From NCBI GenBank assembly GCA_020636995.1, contig JACJWU010000003.1:310001-374000 (forward strand): a stretch of 64,000 bases of DNA, given 5' to 3'. The first letter of the stretch is position 1; the number at the start of each line of letters is the position of its first letter. Below are positions 17,246 to 25,300 of this stretch, piece after piece. Position numbers and translations under genes: made by a program. The notes under the pieces were generated by a model that saw only the letters and a list, made by a program, of their open reading frames with translations, was not told the DNA's origin and ran no database searches. The stretch is from Actinomycetota bacterium. GTDB taxonomy: Bacteria > Actinomycetota > Actinomycetes > S36-B12 > UBA10799.

Positions 17246-17967
17246 GAACGGTCCTCCTTGTCGGGCAGGGGCGTCGCACTGTCGATGTTGAGCGGGCCGT
17301 CGTAGCCGGGCAGCGTCACCTGATCCAGGCGCACCTCTTCGTAGCCCAGCCCGAAGAACTCGACGGCGGCCTGGAATCCCCGCAAGTAGTCGTCGCGAGC
17401 CAGTTCACGCTCGATCTCGGCCTGATCGCCCACCCCGATCACCACGAACGGCGGGGAGTAGACCCGCCCCTGCAGGATCAGCGTGTTGCCGACACAGCGC
17501 ACCGCACTGGTGTTGATCAGCCGCTGGTCCATCACCTGGATGCCTTGTGCGCCGGCCCGCCACATGGCGTTGATCACCGCTTGCAGATCCTGCTGATGCA
17601 CCACCAGGTCGTCAGGGTTCGCCTCCTCGTTGCCCTCCTGAGGAGCGTCGGTCATGGTCACCGAAACCGCGGGTCCGGTCAACGGGACCAGCCCGACCGG
17701 AGCAGAGAGGGCATCGACGGCACCCTGCGCCCGGGCCGCGGCTGTCCCATCCTGCTCCTTGGACAGTGCGGCAACGCGTTCTTGCAGGTCGGTGACCCGG
17801 TTCTGCCGTTGGTCCACCAACGCCGCCTGCCTGGCCACGACGTCCTTGAGGACCGATGTGTTGCTGCGCAGGTTGGTACCTGCCGCGGTGTTGGCACTGG
17901 CGGCAAAACCGAACCCGGCGATCCCGAAGACCACCGCGGCCAGAACCGCCCACCACCTCGCGCTCAC
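17242..17967 (-). CDS. DUF881 family membrane-anchored protein
   Basis: A 241-aa protein with one N-terminal membrane helix (about residues 5-24, WWAVLAAVVFGIAGFGFAAS), then a coiled-coil stretch (about 35-75) and a DUF881 globular domain with NAMWRAGAQGIQVMDQRLI and PPFVVIGVGD. Orthologues sit next to crgA across actinobacteria (Rv0012-like), suggesting a role in division or envelope assembly, but no biochemical role is established. The GTG start at 17967 has a -10 box 6 nt upstream; it is divergent from crgA with 33 bp between the start codons. Confidence 0.9.
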   Translation of the reverse strand: MSARWWAVLAAVVFGIAGFGFAASANTAAGTNLRSNTSVLKDVVARQAALVDQRQNRVTDLQERVAALSKEQDGTAAARAQGAVDALSAPVGLVPLTGPAVSVTMTDAPQEGNEEANPDDLVVHQQDLQAVINAMWRAGAQGIQVMDQRLINTSAVRCVGNTLILQGRVYSPPFVVIGVGDQAEIERELARDDYLRGFQAAVEFFGLGYEEVRLDQVTLPGYDGPLNIDSATPLPDKEDRS

Positions 17968-17973
17968 GGTTCC

Positions 17974-17979
17974 ACAGTA
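17974..17979 (-). promoter_or_regulatory. -10 box giving a leaderless DUF881-pabA mRNA
   Basis: TACTGT on the minus strand, ending 6 nt before the GTG at 17967. It lies 8 bp from the opposite-facing crgA -10 box. Confidence 0.6.
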
Positions 17980-17987
17980 CGGCGAGG

Positions 17988-17993
17988 TAAAGT
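17988..17993 (+). promoter_or_regulatory. -10 box giving a leaderless crgA mRNA
   Basis: TAAAGT ending 7 nt before the GTG at 18001. The intervening CTCTCTC has no Shine-Dalgarno character. Confidence 0.65.
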
Positions 17994-18000
17994 CTCTCTC

Positions 18001-18246
18001 GTGCCCGAATCCCGTTCCCGCCGCAAGAAGGACCAGTCAGTCGACAAACGCGCGCCTGTGAAGATCGGAAGCCCCCCATGGGTGGCGCCGTTGATGGTCA
18101 CGCTTTTCGTGCTTGGTCTGCTCTGGGTGGTCGCCTGGTACATCGCGCCGGAGGCTCCGCTGCTCGGCGACCTCGGGTTCTGGAACCTGGTCGGCGGATT
18201 CGTCCTTATCGCGCTCGGGTTCGTCGTGTCCACCAAGTGGCGCTAA
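18001..18246 (+). CDS. crgA: Cell division protein CrgA
   Basis: A small actinobacterial divisome membrane protein (81 aa) that links FtsZ, FtsI and PBPs. It has a basic N-terminus (PESRSRRKKDQSVDKR) followed by two membrane helices, about residues 30-50 (VAPLMVTLFVLGLLWVVAWY) and 60-77 (FWNLVGGFVLIALGFVVS), the typical CrgA fold. The reading frame is open upstream, but the GTG at 18001 is preceded by a -10 box, and family similarity begins there. Conserved neighbour of DUF881 and pabA. Confidence 0.94.
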   Translation: MPESRSRRKKDQSVDKRAPVKIGSPPWVAPLMVTLFVLGLLWVVAWYIAPEAPLLGDLGFWNLVGGFVLIALGFVVSTKWR

Positions 18247-18283
18247 TCACACGTCTGTAGTTCTCCCCAGGTGGGGAAAACCC

Positions 18284-18292
18284 TGTGGATAA
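18284..18292 (-). promoter_or_regulatory. Perfect DnaA box outside oriC
   Basis: TGTGGATAA, the exact complement of the TTATCCACA consensus, in the gap after crgA about 12 kb from oriC. A single box may be coincidental or a titration site. Confidence 0.5.
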
Positions 18293-18308
18293 CCGCCTGG
18301 ACCACAGT

Positions 18309-18379
18309 CGTTAGCACTTTGGATATCCGTGAGCGTGTCGGCGCCGCACCACCGCTAACGCCTGTCCGGTGCGCTAACG
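18309..18379. repeat. Repeat-like element in the crgA-thiolase gap
   Basis: CGTTAGC at 18309-18315 is repeated in inverted form as GCTAACG at 18354-18360 and again at 18373-18379. The words TTAGCACTT and ATCCGTGAGCG link it to family C. With the DnaA box it fills the 150-bp space between the convergent ends of crgA and the thiolase gene. Confidence 0.5.
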
Positions 18380-18396
18380 CCTGCGGTCAGCGGAGG

Positions 18397-19545
18397 CTAC
18401 AGGAGTTCCACGATCGTCGCGTTGGCCATGCCGCCGCCCTCACACATCGTCTGCAGGCCGTAGCGGATGTCGTTGCGCTTCATCTGATGGATCAGCGTGG
18501 TCATCAACCGCGCCCCGGAGGCCCCGAGCGGGTGACCCAGTGCGATCGCTCCACCGTTGGGGTTCGTGATCTTCGGGTCGGCGCCGGTCTCGGCGAACCA
18601 TGCGCCCACCACCGATGCGAAGGCTTCGTTGATCTCGATCGCACCGATCTCGTCCAGGCGCAGCCCCGCGCGGTCGAGGACCTTCTGCGTCGCTGGAATC
18701 GGCCCGGTGAGCATCATGATCGGGTCCACGCCGGCCATGACCCCGGTGTGGAATCGCACCAGTGGTGTGAGTCCGAGCTCGGCGGCCTTCTCGCTGGTGG
18801 TGACCAGCAGGGCCGCTGAGCCGTCGGAGATCTGGGATGCGTTCCCGGCGGTCACGACACCGTCCTCGAGGAAGGGCGTGGGCAGGCCCGCGAGCCTCTC
18901 CACCGAGGAACCCGGGCGGATCCCCTGGTCCGCCGTCACGCCGGCAACCTCGACGATCTCCTCGCCGAACAGTCCATCCTGCGTGGCGCGGGCTGCTCGC
19001 TCGTGGGACTCCACCGCCATCTCGTCGAGCTGGGTGCGCGACAGGTTCCACTTCTCGGCGATCATCTCCGCGGACACGCCCTGGTTCACCAGTTTGTTGT
19101 CGTAGCGCTCGATCATCATCGGACCGAACGGCCCATCCCCGCCCTTGCCGTTGGAGAACATGGGGATGCGCGACATCGACTCCACACCACCGGCCACCAC
19201 CACGTCGTAGTGCCCGGCAATGACACCGGCCGCCGCGAAGTGCAGCGCCTGCTGGCTCGAGCCGCACTGACGGTCGATCGTGGTGCCGGGGACACTCTCC
19301 GGGAATCCCGCGGCGAGCGCGGCGTTGCGCCCGATGTTGAAGCCCTGTTCACCCACCTGGGCCACGCAGCCCCAGATCACGTCGTCGATCAGGGCCGGGT
19401 CGATGCCGGCACGCTGCACGAGGCCCTGTAGCGCCAAGGCGGAGAGATCCACGGCATGGATCCCCGACAAAGCGCCCTTCTCGGGCTTGCCCACTCCGAT
19501 GGGCGTGCGGACGGCAGCGGCGATGACGGCATCTCGGTTGGTCAT
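18397..19545 (-). CDS. Acetyl-CoA C-acyltransferase (thiolase)
   Basis: A 382-aa thiolase of fatty-acid oxidation or acetoacetyl-CoA formation. The acylated Cys is in IDRQCGSSQQA (about residue 92), the catalytic His in ALGHPLGASGAR, and the second Cys in MCEGGGM near the C-terminus, so all catalytic residues are present. It is monocistronic, with the -10 box 7 nt before the ATG. Chain-length preference cannot be told from sequence. It is not part of the usual origin cluster, so it is probably a lineage-specific insertion between crgA and the rhomboid gene. Confidence 0.94.
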   Translation of the reverse strand: MTNRDAVIAAAVRTPIGVGKPEKGALSGIHAVDLSALALQGLVQRAGIDPALIDDVIWGCVAQVGEQGFNIGRNAALAAGFPESVPGTTIDRQCGSSQQALHFAAAGVIAGHYDVVVAGGVESMSRIPMFSNGKGGDGPFGPMMIERYDNKLVNQGVSAEMIAEKWNLSRTQLDEMAVESHERAARATQDGLFGEEIVEVAGVTADQGIRPGSSVERLAGLPTPFLEDGVVTAGNASQISDGSAALLVTTSEKAAELGLTPLVRFHTGVMAGVDPIMMLTGPIPATQKVLDRAGLRLDEIGAIEINEAFASVVGAWFAETGADPKITNPNGGAIALGHPLGASGARLMTTLIHQMKRNDIRYGLQTMCEGGGMANATIVELL

Positions 19546-19552
19546 GGGCCCG

Positions 19553-19558
19553 ATGTTA
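19553..19558 (-). promoter_or_regulatory. -10 box giving a leaderless thiolase mRNA
   Basis: TAACAT on the minus strand, ending 7 nt before the ATG at 19545. Confidence 0.65.
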
Positions 19559-19597
19559 CCCGTCGGTAACTTGGCCTGTCCAGGAGGGTCCGGCCGC

Positions 19598-20443
19598 TCA
19601 GCCGACCGGCACCAGCTGCGAGATCTGCTCAGCCCGATAGACAGCGATCCCAGCCAGCACCAGCACGATCACCGCACAGCCGATCACCTGCACCAGCGTC
19701 TGGCTCGACCCACGCGGCGCCTTGGAGAACACGAAGGCCACCGCGCCACCGACCAGCAGGCCACCCAGGTGGGCACGCCAGTCGACACCGGGGGCGATGA
19801 ACCCGATGACGACGTTGATCCCGATCAGGATGAGCACCTGGGTGATGTCCGCCCGCAAGTGTCTGCCGGCCACAACCAGCGCGCCCATCAGTCCGAAGAT
19901 CGCGCCACTGGCCCCGACCGAGACGGTGTTGATCGTGGAGAAGGAGAACGAGGCCACGGCACCGCCGAGTCCAGCAATGAGGAACAGCGCCAGGAAGCGC
20001 ACGTGGCCGAGCAGCCGCTCCAACGGCGGGCCGAGCACGTAGAGCACGTACATGTTGAAGGCCAGGTGCAGCCAGCTGCCGTGCAGGAAGACCGAGGTCA
20101 GCAAGCGGTACCACTCGTCGTTCACCGCCACCGCCGCGGGCCACATACCCCAGTTGGAGGCCACGGAGTTGACACCCACCAGGGACTGCACGACAAAGAT
20201 GGCCACGCAGATCCCGATCAGCGTGATCGTGACCGTGCTCGACGACGTGAGGCGGCCGCCGAAGACGGTCCGAGGTTCGCGCACTGCGGCCTGTCCGGCC
20301 GCCACACACTCGGGACATTGGAAGCCCACCGGCGCGGCGTTCATGCACTCCGGGCAGATCGGGCGATCGCAGCGGGTGCACCGGATCCAGGTCGGTCGGT
20401 CGGGATGCCGGTAGCAGACCGGCGCCGGCTCCGGGGTGCTCAC
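19598..20443 (-). CDS. Rhomboid family intramembrane serine protease with N-terminal zinc ribbon
   Basis: A 281-aa membrane protease. Residues about 8-47 hold a zinc-ribbon/B-box-like Cys cluster (CYRHPD, CTRCDRPICPECM, CPECV). Six membrane segments follow, with the catalytic Ser in VGASGAIFG and the catalytic His in RAHLGGLLVGG; FLHGSWLHLAFNMY is the conserved helix-2 signature. The frame is open upstream, but the GTG at 20443 overlaps the cyclophilin stop (GTGA) and begins the Cys-rich part. The substrate is unknown. Its location next to ppiA is conserved in actinobacteria. Confidence 0.93.
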   Translation of the reverse strand: MSTPEPAPVCYRHPDRPTWIRCTRCDRPICPECMNAAPVGFQCPECVAAGQAAVREPRTVFGGRLTSSSTVTITLIGICVAIFVVQSLVGVNSVASNWGMWPAAVAVNDEWYRLLTSVFLHGSWLHLAFNMYVLYVLGPPLERLLGHVRFLALFLIAGLGGAVASFSFSTINTVSVGASGAIFGLMGALVVAGRHLRADITQVLILIGINVVIGFIAPGVDWRAHLGGLLVGGAVAFVFSKAPRGSSQTLVQVIGCAVIVLVLAGIAVYRAEQISQLVPVG

Positions 20444-20952
20444 GCGATGATGTCGACCGACTCGATCACGACGTCGTCGATCGGCTTGTCCATACGACCG
20501 GTCGGGGTGGTCGCGATGGCATCCACCACGTCCCGGCTGGGCTGGTCGGCCACCTCCCCGAAGATCGTGTGCTTGAAGTTCAGGTGCGGGGTCTTGCCGA
20601 CCGTGATGAAGAACTGGGAGCCGTTGGTGTTGGGCCCGGCGTTGGCCATGGCCAGCAGGTAGGGGCGGTCGAACTGCAACTCGGGGTGGAACTCGTCGGC
20701 GAACCGGTACCCCGGGCCGCCGGTGCCCGTGCCCAGCGGGCAGCCGCCCTGGATCATGAAGCCGCTGATCACGCGGTGGAAGGTCACGCCGTTGTACAGC
20801 GGGCCCGTTCCGGGCTGGCCGGTCTTGGGGTCGACCCACTCCTTGCTGCCGTCGGCCAGGCCGATGAAGTTGGCCACGGTCTTGGGCGCCTGGTCGTCGA
20901 AGAGGTTGATGGTGATGTCACCACGGTTGGTGTGCAGAACGGCTTGGGTCAT
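20440..20952 (-). CDS. ppiA: Peptidyl-prolyl cis-trans isomerase, cyclophilin type
   Basis: A single-domain cytoplasmic cyclophilin of 170 aa that speeds proline isomerisation. Motifs FHRVISGFMIQGG (catalytic Arg) and NGSQFFIT are intact, with no signal peptide. The start is the ATG at 20952 (MTQAVLHTNRGDI); the longer open frame upstream has no family match. It overlaps the downstream rhomboid gene by 4 bp and lies 13 nt from the AlkD-like gene. A weak CAGGAT hexamer sits 7 nt before the start. Confidence 0.95.
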   Translation of the reverse strand: MTQAVLHTNRGDITINLFDDQAPKTVANFIGLADGSKEWVDPKTGQPGTGPLYNGVTFHRVISGFMIQGGCPLGTGTGGPGYRFADEFHPELQFDRPYLLAMANAGPNTNGSQFFITVGKTPHLNFKHTIFGEVADQPSRDVVDAIATTPTGRMDKPIDDVVIESVDIIA

Positions 20953-20965
20953 GCCCCCGATCCTG

Positions 20966-21598
20966 TCACAGGTGTTTGGTCGCCTCACGCACGGACAGTG
21001 GTGCGAGGTCGTGGGCATCGACGAACGCCCGCACCCAGGCGGGATCGGCGTAGGCGTAGTCCCGCAGCGCCCAACCGATCGCCTTGGTGATCCAGAACGT
21101 GCGGTCCGCGGTGTTCGGTTCGATGCAGTCGGACAACAGGTCCGGATCCACCGTGCGGCCCTTGCCACCGACCTGGCAGATGATCGCAGCGCGCCGGATC
21201 CACATGTCCTCATCGACCGCCCAGGCCCGCATGTCGAACTGCTCGCGCAGCGGACCGACCAGGTGGGTCGCCGTTTCATCCACGAGGTCCCACCACGCCC
21301 CGGTGGTGATCAGGTGCCGCAGCAGGGGCTCGTCCTCGGGTTCCAGCGATCCCGCGCGCAGGACGGCGATCGCCGCGTACCGGTGCTCGCGGTAGGTCGC
21401 CTCGTTCCACAAGTCGGTGGCCGTGGCCAGCATCGTGACCCGGTCGATCCCCTTGGCCATACGCATGACCGTCCGGGTCAGCCGGGTCTTCTGGGCTCCC
21501 AGGTAGGGCATCTGGGACTTCATGTAGCGCTGCATGTCCGGCGCCCGCACGGGGTCGGCCATGTCCGCGAGGGCGGCGCGGATGTCATCGGCCAGCAT
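20966..21598 (-). CDS. DNA alkylation repair protein, AlkD-like
   Basis: A 210-aa all-helical HEAT-repeat protein of the AlkC/AlkD DNA glycosylase family, which removes N3- and N7-alkylated purines without base flipping. TTGAWWDLVDETATHLVG contains the Trp pair and the Asp that correspond to the AlkD active site, and FWITKAIGWALRDYA contains the third aromatic. The ATG at 21598 has a TAGCCT -10 box 6 nt upstream. Placed between ppiA and a family B repeat, it is not part of the universal origin cluster. Confidence 0.85.
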   Translation of the reverse strand: MLADDIRAALADMADPVRAPDMQRYMKSQMPYLGAQKTRLTRTVMRMAKGIDRVTMLATATDLWNEATYREHRYAAIAVLRAGSLEPEDEPLLRHLITTGAWWDLVDETATHLVGPLREQFDMRAWAVDEDMWIRRAAIICQVGGKGRTVDPDLLSDCIEPNTADRTFWITKAIGWALRDYAYADPAWVRAFVDAHDLAPLSVREATKHL

Positions 21599-21604
21599 CT
21601 GGCA

Positions 21605-21610
21605 AGGCTA
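21605..21610 (-). promoter_or_regulatory. -10 box giving a leaderless AlkD-like mRNA
   Basis: TAGCCT on the minus strand, ending 6 nt before the ATG at 21598, immediately beside a family B repeat. Confidence 0.6.
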
Positions 21611-21675
21611 CGCGTATCGAACTGGTTCGCTCAGCCGCTCAGAGGGGTTTCCGCAACCAGTTCTGTACGCTCGCG
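21611..21675. repeat. Family B palindromic repeat, copy 1
   Basis: Left arm CGTATCGAACTGGTT and right arm AACCAGTTCTGTACG pair through GAACTGGTT/AACCAGTTC plus flanking GTA/TAC. The right arm lies inside the 3' end of the 21631-22041 gene and encodes its last residues. Confidence 0.85.
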
Positions 21676-22041
21676 CATCCGCGACCACGCCACCAACGCC
21701 AGTGTCAGCCCCAACACGAAGACCAGCGGCTGCAAGAAGTTGAACGGGATGAAGAAGACCTGCACGACGATCCACGCCATGATTCCGCAGCCGAAGGCGA
21801 CGGTGAGGGCGTCGGCGTAGCGGTTGCCCGCGATGTGCAGGCCCAGCAGGCCGAAGGCGGGCACCCCGATCAGGGCCATCAGCAACAGCCCCGGGATCAC
21901 CCAGGACTCGAAAGGCAGCGGATCGAGCCAGTCGAGGGGGAACTCGAAGGCGTCACGCATCAACTGGATGCCTCCATAGAAGGCCTGGATCCCCAGAAGT
22001 GCGAGGATCACCTCGAGCAACCAGCGGCGCTTGCGGCTCAC
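21631..22041 (-). CDS. Small multi-spanning membrane protein of unknown function
   Basis: A 136-aa protein with about four membrane segments: LLEVILALLGIQAFYGGIQL, then WVIPGLLLMALIGVPAFGLL, then LTVAFGCGIMAWIVVQVFFI and PLVFVLGLTLALVAWS. Conserved features such as the loop RDAFEFPLDWLDPLPF are seen in uncharacterised actinobacterial proteins; no function is known to me. The tail RERTELVAETPLSG is encoded by the family B repeat, so the natural C-terminus may have been changed by the repeat. It starts just upstream of the tRNA-Ala 3' end. Confidence 0.7.
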   Translation of the reverse strand: MSRKRRWLLEVILALLGIQAFYGGIQLMRDAFEFPLDWLDPLPFESWVIPGLLLMALIGVPAFGLLGLHIAGNRYADALTVAFGCGIMAWIVVQVFFIPFNFLQPLVFVLGLTLALVAWSRMRERTELVAETPLSG

Positions 22042-22042
22042 G

Positions 22043-22115
22043 TGGAGACGAGGGGACTTGAACCCCTAACCCCCGCCTTGCAAAGGCGGTGCTCTGCCAG
22101 TTGAGCTACGTCCCC
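22043..22115 (-). tRNA. alaT: tRNA-Ala(TGC)
   Basis: A complete 73-nt cloverleaf on the minus strand: acceptor GGGGACG pairing with CGTCTCC (one G-T), anticodon loop CTTTGCAAG with anticodon TGC, and T-loop GGTTCAAGT. CCA is not encoded. It follows tRNA-Ile in the order typical downstream of gyrA in actinobacteria. Confidence 0.97.
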
Positions 22116-22120
22116 TGGGA

Positions 22121-22246
22121 TCAGCGCAGATCGAGGTCGCGCGTGGCCTCGTTCCACAACTCCTGCTCCGCCTGGTTGGCGGCGTACTGACGGTAGACGG
22201 CGTAGCCGACGGCCGCGATGGCCGCGATCAGAATCAGTTTCTTCAC
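22121..22246 (-). CDS. DLW-39 family micro-protein
   Basis: A 41-aa protein between the two tRNA genes. It starts VKKLILIAAIAAVGYAVYRQ, a single membrane helix, followed by a short acidic tail with QEQELW-like character (QAEQELWNEATRDLDLR). This matches the DLW-39 small proteins found next to gyrA and tRNA genes in actinobacteria; the function is unknown. GTG start at 22246. It lies 1 nt from tRNA-Ile and 5 nt from tRNA-Ala, so it is probably co-transcribed and released by tRNA processing. Confidence 0.85.
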   Translation of the reverse strand: MKKLILIAAIAAVGYAVYRQYAANQAEQELWNEATRDLDLR

Positions 22247-22247
22247 G

Positions 22248-22322
22248 TGCGCCTACCTGGACTTGAACCAGGGACCTCTTCGTTATCAGCGAAGCGCTCT
22301 AACCGAGCTGAGCTATAGGCGC
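22248..22322 (-). tRNA. ileT: tRNA-Ile(GAT)
   Basis: A complete 75-nt tRNA on the minus strand: acceptor GCGCCTA pairing with TAGGCGC, anticodon loop CTGATAA with anticodon GAT, D-loop one base longer than the most common form, T-arm CCTGGTTCAAGTCCAGG. CCA is not encoded. Confidence 0.97.
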
Positions 22323-22363
22323 GTTGGAACTCCTCAAGGGTACAAGATGCCCGCAGGGCGGCC

Positions 22364-22750
22364 TCAGTCCTCCCCGAGTTTGACCGACACCCCGCCGGTC
22401 ACCGACGCAGACGCGTTGTAGAGCATCGCGATCACGGCGAACAGCAGGGTCGTCACGACGACCTCGACGACGGCGAACACCAGACTGACGGTCAGCACAC
22501 CCACCAGCGTGAAAGCCAGCGGCCCTTCGTTGCCGGTCAACTCCGAGAATGTCGAGTTGAACGAATCGAAGACACCGGCGGCGGATGCGAAGAGATACAG
22601 CAGCGCCGCGGCGATCACATACATGAGGCCCAGGCCGATCGCGAAGACGAATCCCGTCTTCATCGCGCTCCAGGGGTCGATTCGCCGCAACCGCAGCGTC
22701 GCGACGCGGTTGCCCTTGGCAGCCGCGGGCGGCACGGTCGTAGTTGTCAC
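22364..22750 (-). CDS. DUF3566 family membrane protein
   Basis: A 128-aa protein with two membrane helices (about residues 35-55, GFVFAIGLGLMYVIAAALLYL, and 80-105) and the conserved segment LRLRRIDPWSAMKTGF at the inner face. DUF3566 proteins follow gyrA in most actinobacteria (Rv0007-like, where the protein is longer with a disordered N-terminus). The function is unknown; the location suggests co-expression with gyrase. ATG start 3 nt after the gyrA stop. Confidence 0.92.
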   Translation of the reverse strand: MTTTTVPPAAAKGNRVATLRLRRIDPWSAMKTGFVFAIGLGLMYVIAAALLYLFASAAGVFDSFNSTFSELTGNEGPLAFTLVGVLTVSLVFAVVEVVVTTLLFAVIAMLYNASASVTGGVSVKLGED

Positions 22751-22753
22751 GGC

Positions 22754-25291
22754 CTACTCCTTCTCGTCGCTGTTCGACTCTCCATGATCCCCTGCCGCTT
22801 CGTCCGCCACGGGGTCGGGGTCCTCAGGCGTCGTTTCGTCGTCGTCATCCTCGGCGGCGGAGCTGGCGACGGCGACCACCGTGACCCCGTCCGCGAGCCC
22901 CATGAGGTTCACGCCCATGGTCTGCCGGCCGGTCTGGCGGATGTCCGCCACGGGAGTGCGGATCACCACCCCGTTGCTGGCGATCGCGAAGATCGAGTCG
23001 TCGGTCTCGCAGACGAGCGCCCCGACCAGTGAGCCACGCTCGGCCACCAACTTCATCGCGACGACACCCAGGCCGCCGCGGCCCTTCGTGCTCCATTCCG
23101 ACAGCGGTGTGCGCTTCGCGAAACCCTCGTCGGTCACCGTGACCAGATCGCAGCCGTCGCGCACCACGTCCATGGCCAGCAGGTGGTCGCTGCCACGGAA
23201 CCGCATCCCGAACACCCCCGACGTCGCCCGGCCCATCGCCCGCAGACTGTCGGCGCGGAACCGCACGGACATCCCCTTCGCGGACACCATGATCAGTTCA
23301 CCGCCGTCGTCGACCAACCGCGCGGAGACCAACTCGTCACCGTCCTTGAGGTTGATGGCGATCAACCCGCCGGTGCGGTTGGTGTCGTACTCGGTCAGAG
23401 CGGTCTTCTTCACCAGGCCGTGCTTGGTGCCCAGCACCAGATAGGGCGCCTGCTCGTAGTTCTTCAGCGCGAGTACACCGGCGATCTGCTCGTCCGGCTG
23501 GAACGCCAGCAGGTTCGCCACGTGTTTGCCCTTGGCGTCACGCGCGGTCTCGGGGAGCATGTACGCCTTCGTCCGGTAGACCCGCCCGAGATTGGTGAAG
23601 AACAGGATCCAGTCGTGTGTCGTGGTGACGAAGAAGTGTTCCACCACGTCGTCGCGCTGCAGCGATGCCCCGCGCACGCCCCGGCCACCCCTGCGCTGGG
23701 ACCGGTACAGCGTGGAGTCCGTGCGCTTGGCGTACCCGCCCTCGGTGATGCTCACCACCACCTCGCGTACGGGGATCAGGTCCTCCTCACTGCCCAAGTC
23801 GTCGGCCGGCATGAACCTCGAGCGCCGCTCGTCGCCGTGCAGCCGCACGATCTCCGCGAGTTCCTCGTGCACGATCGTCCGCTGCCGCGCCGGGCTGCCC
23901 AGGATGTCGTTGTAGTCGGCGATCATCCGCTCGAGCTCTTCGTACTCGTCGATGATCTTCTGCCGCTCCAGCGCAGCGAGCCGTCGCAACTGCATGTCGA
24001 GGATCGCCGTGGCCTGGATCTCGTCGATGTCGAGCAGTTCCATCAATCCCGTTCGGGCGTCCTCGACCGTGGCCGAACGACGGATCAGGGCGATGACCTC
24101 GTCGAGGGCGTCGAGTGCCTTCAGATAGCCGCGCAGGATGTGCGCGCGCTCCTCGGCCTTGCGCAATCGGTACGCCGTCCGGCGCTGGATGACCTCGATC
24201 TGGTGATCGATCCAGTGGCTCACGAACGCATCCAGGGTCAGAGTGCGCGGCACCCCGTCGACCAGCGCGAGCATGTTCGCACCGAACGTCTCCTGCAACT
24301 GCGTGTGCCGGTACAACTGTGAGAGCACCACCCGGGGCTGCGCGTCGCGCTTGAGCACGACCACCAACCGCTGCCCGGTCCGGCTCGAGGAGTCGTCCCG
24401 CAGATCCGCGATGCCCGTGACCTTGCCGGCGTCGGCGAGCTCCGCGATCTTCGCCGTGAGGGTGTCCGGGTTCACCTGGTACGGCAACTCGGTGATCACC
24501 AGACACGTCCGCCCGCGGTCGTCCTCCTCGATATCCACCACGCCGCGCATGATGATCGAGCCCCGCCCCGTGCGGTAGGCCGCCTCGATGCCGGCCCGTC
24601 CCACGATGTACGCGCCGGTCGGGAAGTCCGGACCCTTCACCCGCTCGATGAGCGCCTCCAGCAACTCCTCCTTCGTGGCGTCCGGGTGCTCCAGTGCCCA
24701 CGCGATCCCATCGGCGACCTCGGTGAGGTTGTGCGGAGGGATGTTCGTGGCCATACCCACCGCGATCCCCGACGAGCCGTTGACCAGCAGGTTCGGGAAG
24801 CGGCTGGGCAGGATCACCGGCTCCTGCGAGCGGCCGTCGAAGTTCGGCTTGAAGTCGACGGTCTCCTCGTCGATGTCGCGAACCATCTCCATGGCCAGCT
24901 GCGCCAGCCTGGCCTCGGTGTACCGATACGCCGCGGCCGGGTCGTTCCCCGGCGATCCGAAGTTGCCCTGGCCGTCGACCAACGGGTAACGCAGTGCCCA
25001 CGGCTGGACCATCCGCACCAGGGCGTCGTACACCGCGCCGTCGCCGTGCGGGTGGTAGCTGCCCAGCACATCCCCGACGACCGAGGCGCATTTGAAGAAG
25101 CCGCGATCCGGTCGGTAGCCACCGTCGAACATCGCGTACAGGATGCGGCGATGCACCGGCTTGAGGCCGTCGCGCACATCCGGCAGCGCCCGGCCCACGA
25201 TCACGCTCATCGCGTAGTCCAGGTAGGACTTCTGCATCTCCGCCTGGAGTTCGACCGGCTCGATCCGGTCGATGTCTGGGGTCTGCGTCAC
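22754..25291 (-). CDS. gyrA: DNA gyrase subunit A
   Basis: Breakage-reunion subunit of gyrase, 845 aa, introducing negative supercoils with GyrB. The catalytic Tyr is in AAAYRYTEARL, the quinolone-resistance region reads YHPHGDGAVYDALVRM, and the C-terminal beta-pinwheel contains the GyrA-box-like QRRGGRGVRGA. The position matching E. coli Ser83 is Gly. The C-terminal tail is acidic. The GTG start lies 9 nt after the gyrB stop, so the two genes form one transcription unit together with DUF3566. Confidence 0.98.
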   Translation of the reverse strand: MTQTPDIDRIEPVELQAEMQKSYLDYAMSVIVGRALPDVRDGLKPVHRRILYAMFDGGYRPDRGFFKCASVVGDVLGSYHPHGDGAVYDALVRMVQPWALRYPLVDGQGNFGSPGNDPAAAYRYTEARLAQLAMEMVRDIDEETVDFKPNFDGRSQEPVILPSRFPNLLVNGSSGIAVGMATNIPPHNLTEVADGIAWALEHPDATKEELLEALIERVKGPDFPTGAYIVGRAGIEAAYRTGRGSIIMRGVVDIEEDDRGRTCLVITELPYQVNPDTLTAKIAELADAGKVTGIADLRDDSSSRTGQRLVVVLKRDAQPRVVLSQLYRHTQLQETFGANMLALVDGVPRTLTLDAFVSHWIDHQIEVIQRRTAYRLRKAEERAHILRGYLKALDALDEVIALIRRSATVEDARTGLMELLDIDEIQATAILDMQLRRLAALERQKIIDEYEELERMIADYNDILGSPARQRTIVHEELAEIVRLHGDERRSRFMPADDLGSEEDLIPVREVVVSITEGGYAKRTDSTLYRSQRRGGRGVRGASLQRDDVVEHFFVTTTHDWILFFTNLGRVYRTKAYMLPETARDAKGKHVANLLAFQPDEQIAGVLALKNYEQAPYLVLGTKHGLVKKTALTEYDTNRTGGLIAINLKDGDELVSARLVDDGGELIMVSAKGMSVRFRADSLRAMGRATSGVFGMRFRGSDHLLAMDVVRDGCDLVTVTDEGFAKRTPLSEWSTKGRGGLGVVAMKLVAERGSLVGALVCETDDSIFAIASNGVVIRTPVADIRQTGRQTMGVNLMGLADGVTVVAVASSAAEDDDDETTPEDPDPVADEAAGDHGESNSDEKE

Positions 25292-25300
25292 TGGAGGTCC

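Noticed and set aside
18261..18276. CCCC-AGGT-GGGG hairpin after crgA as a terminator
   Set aside because: The stem is only about five base pairs and has no T-tract on the crgA strand; support is too weak.
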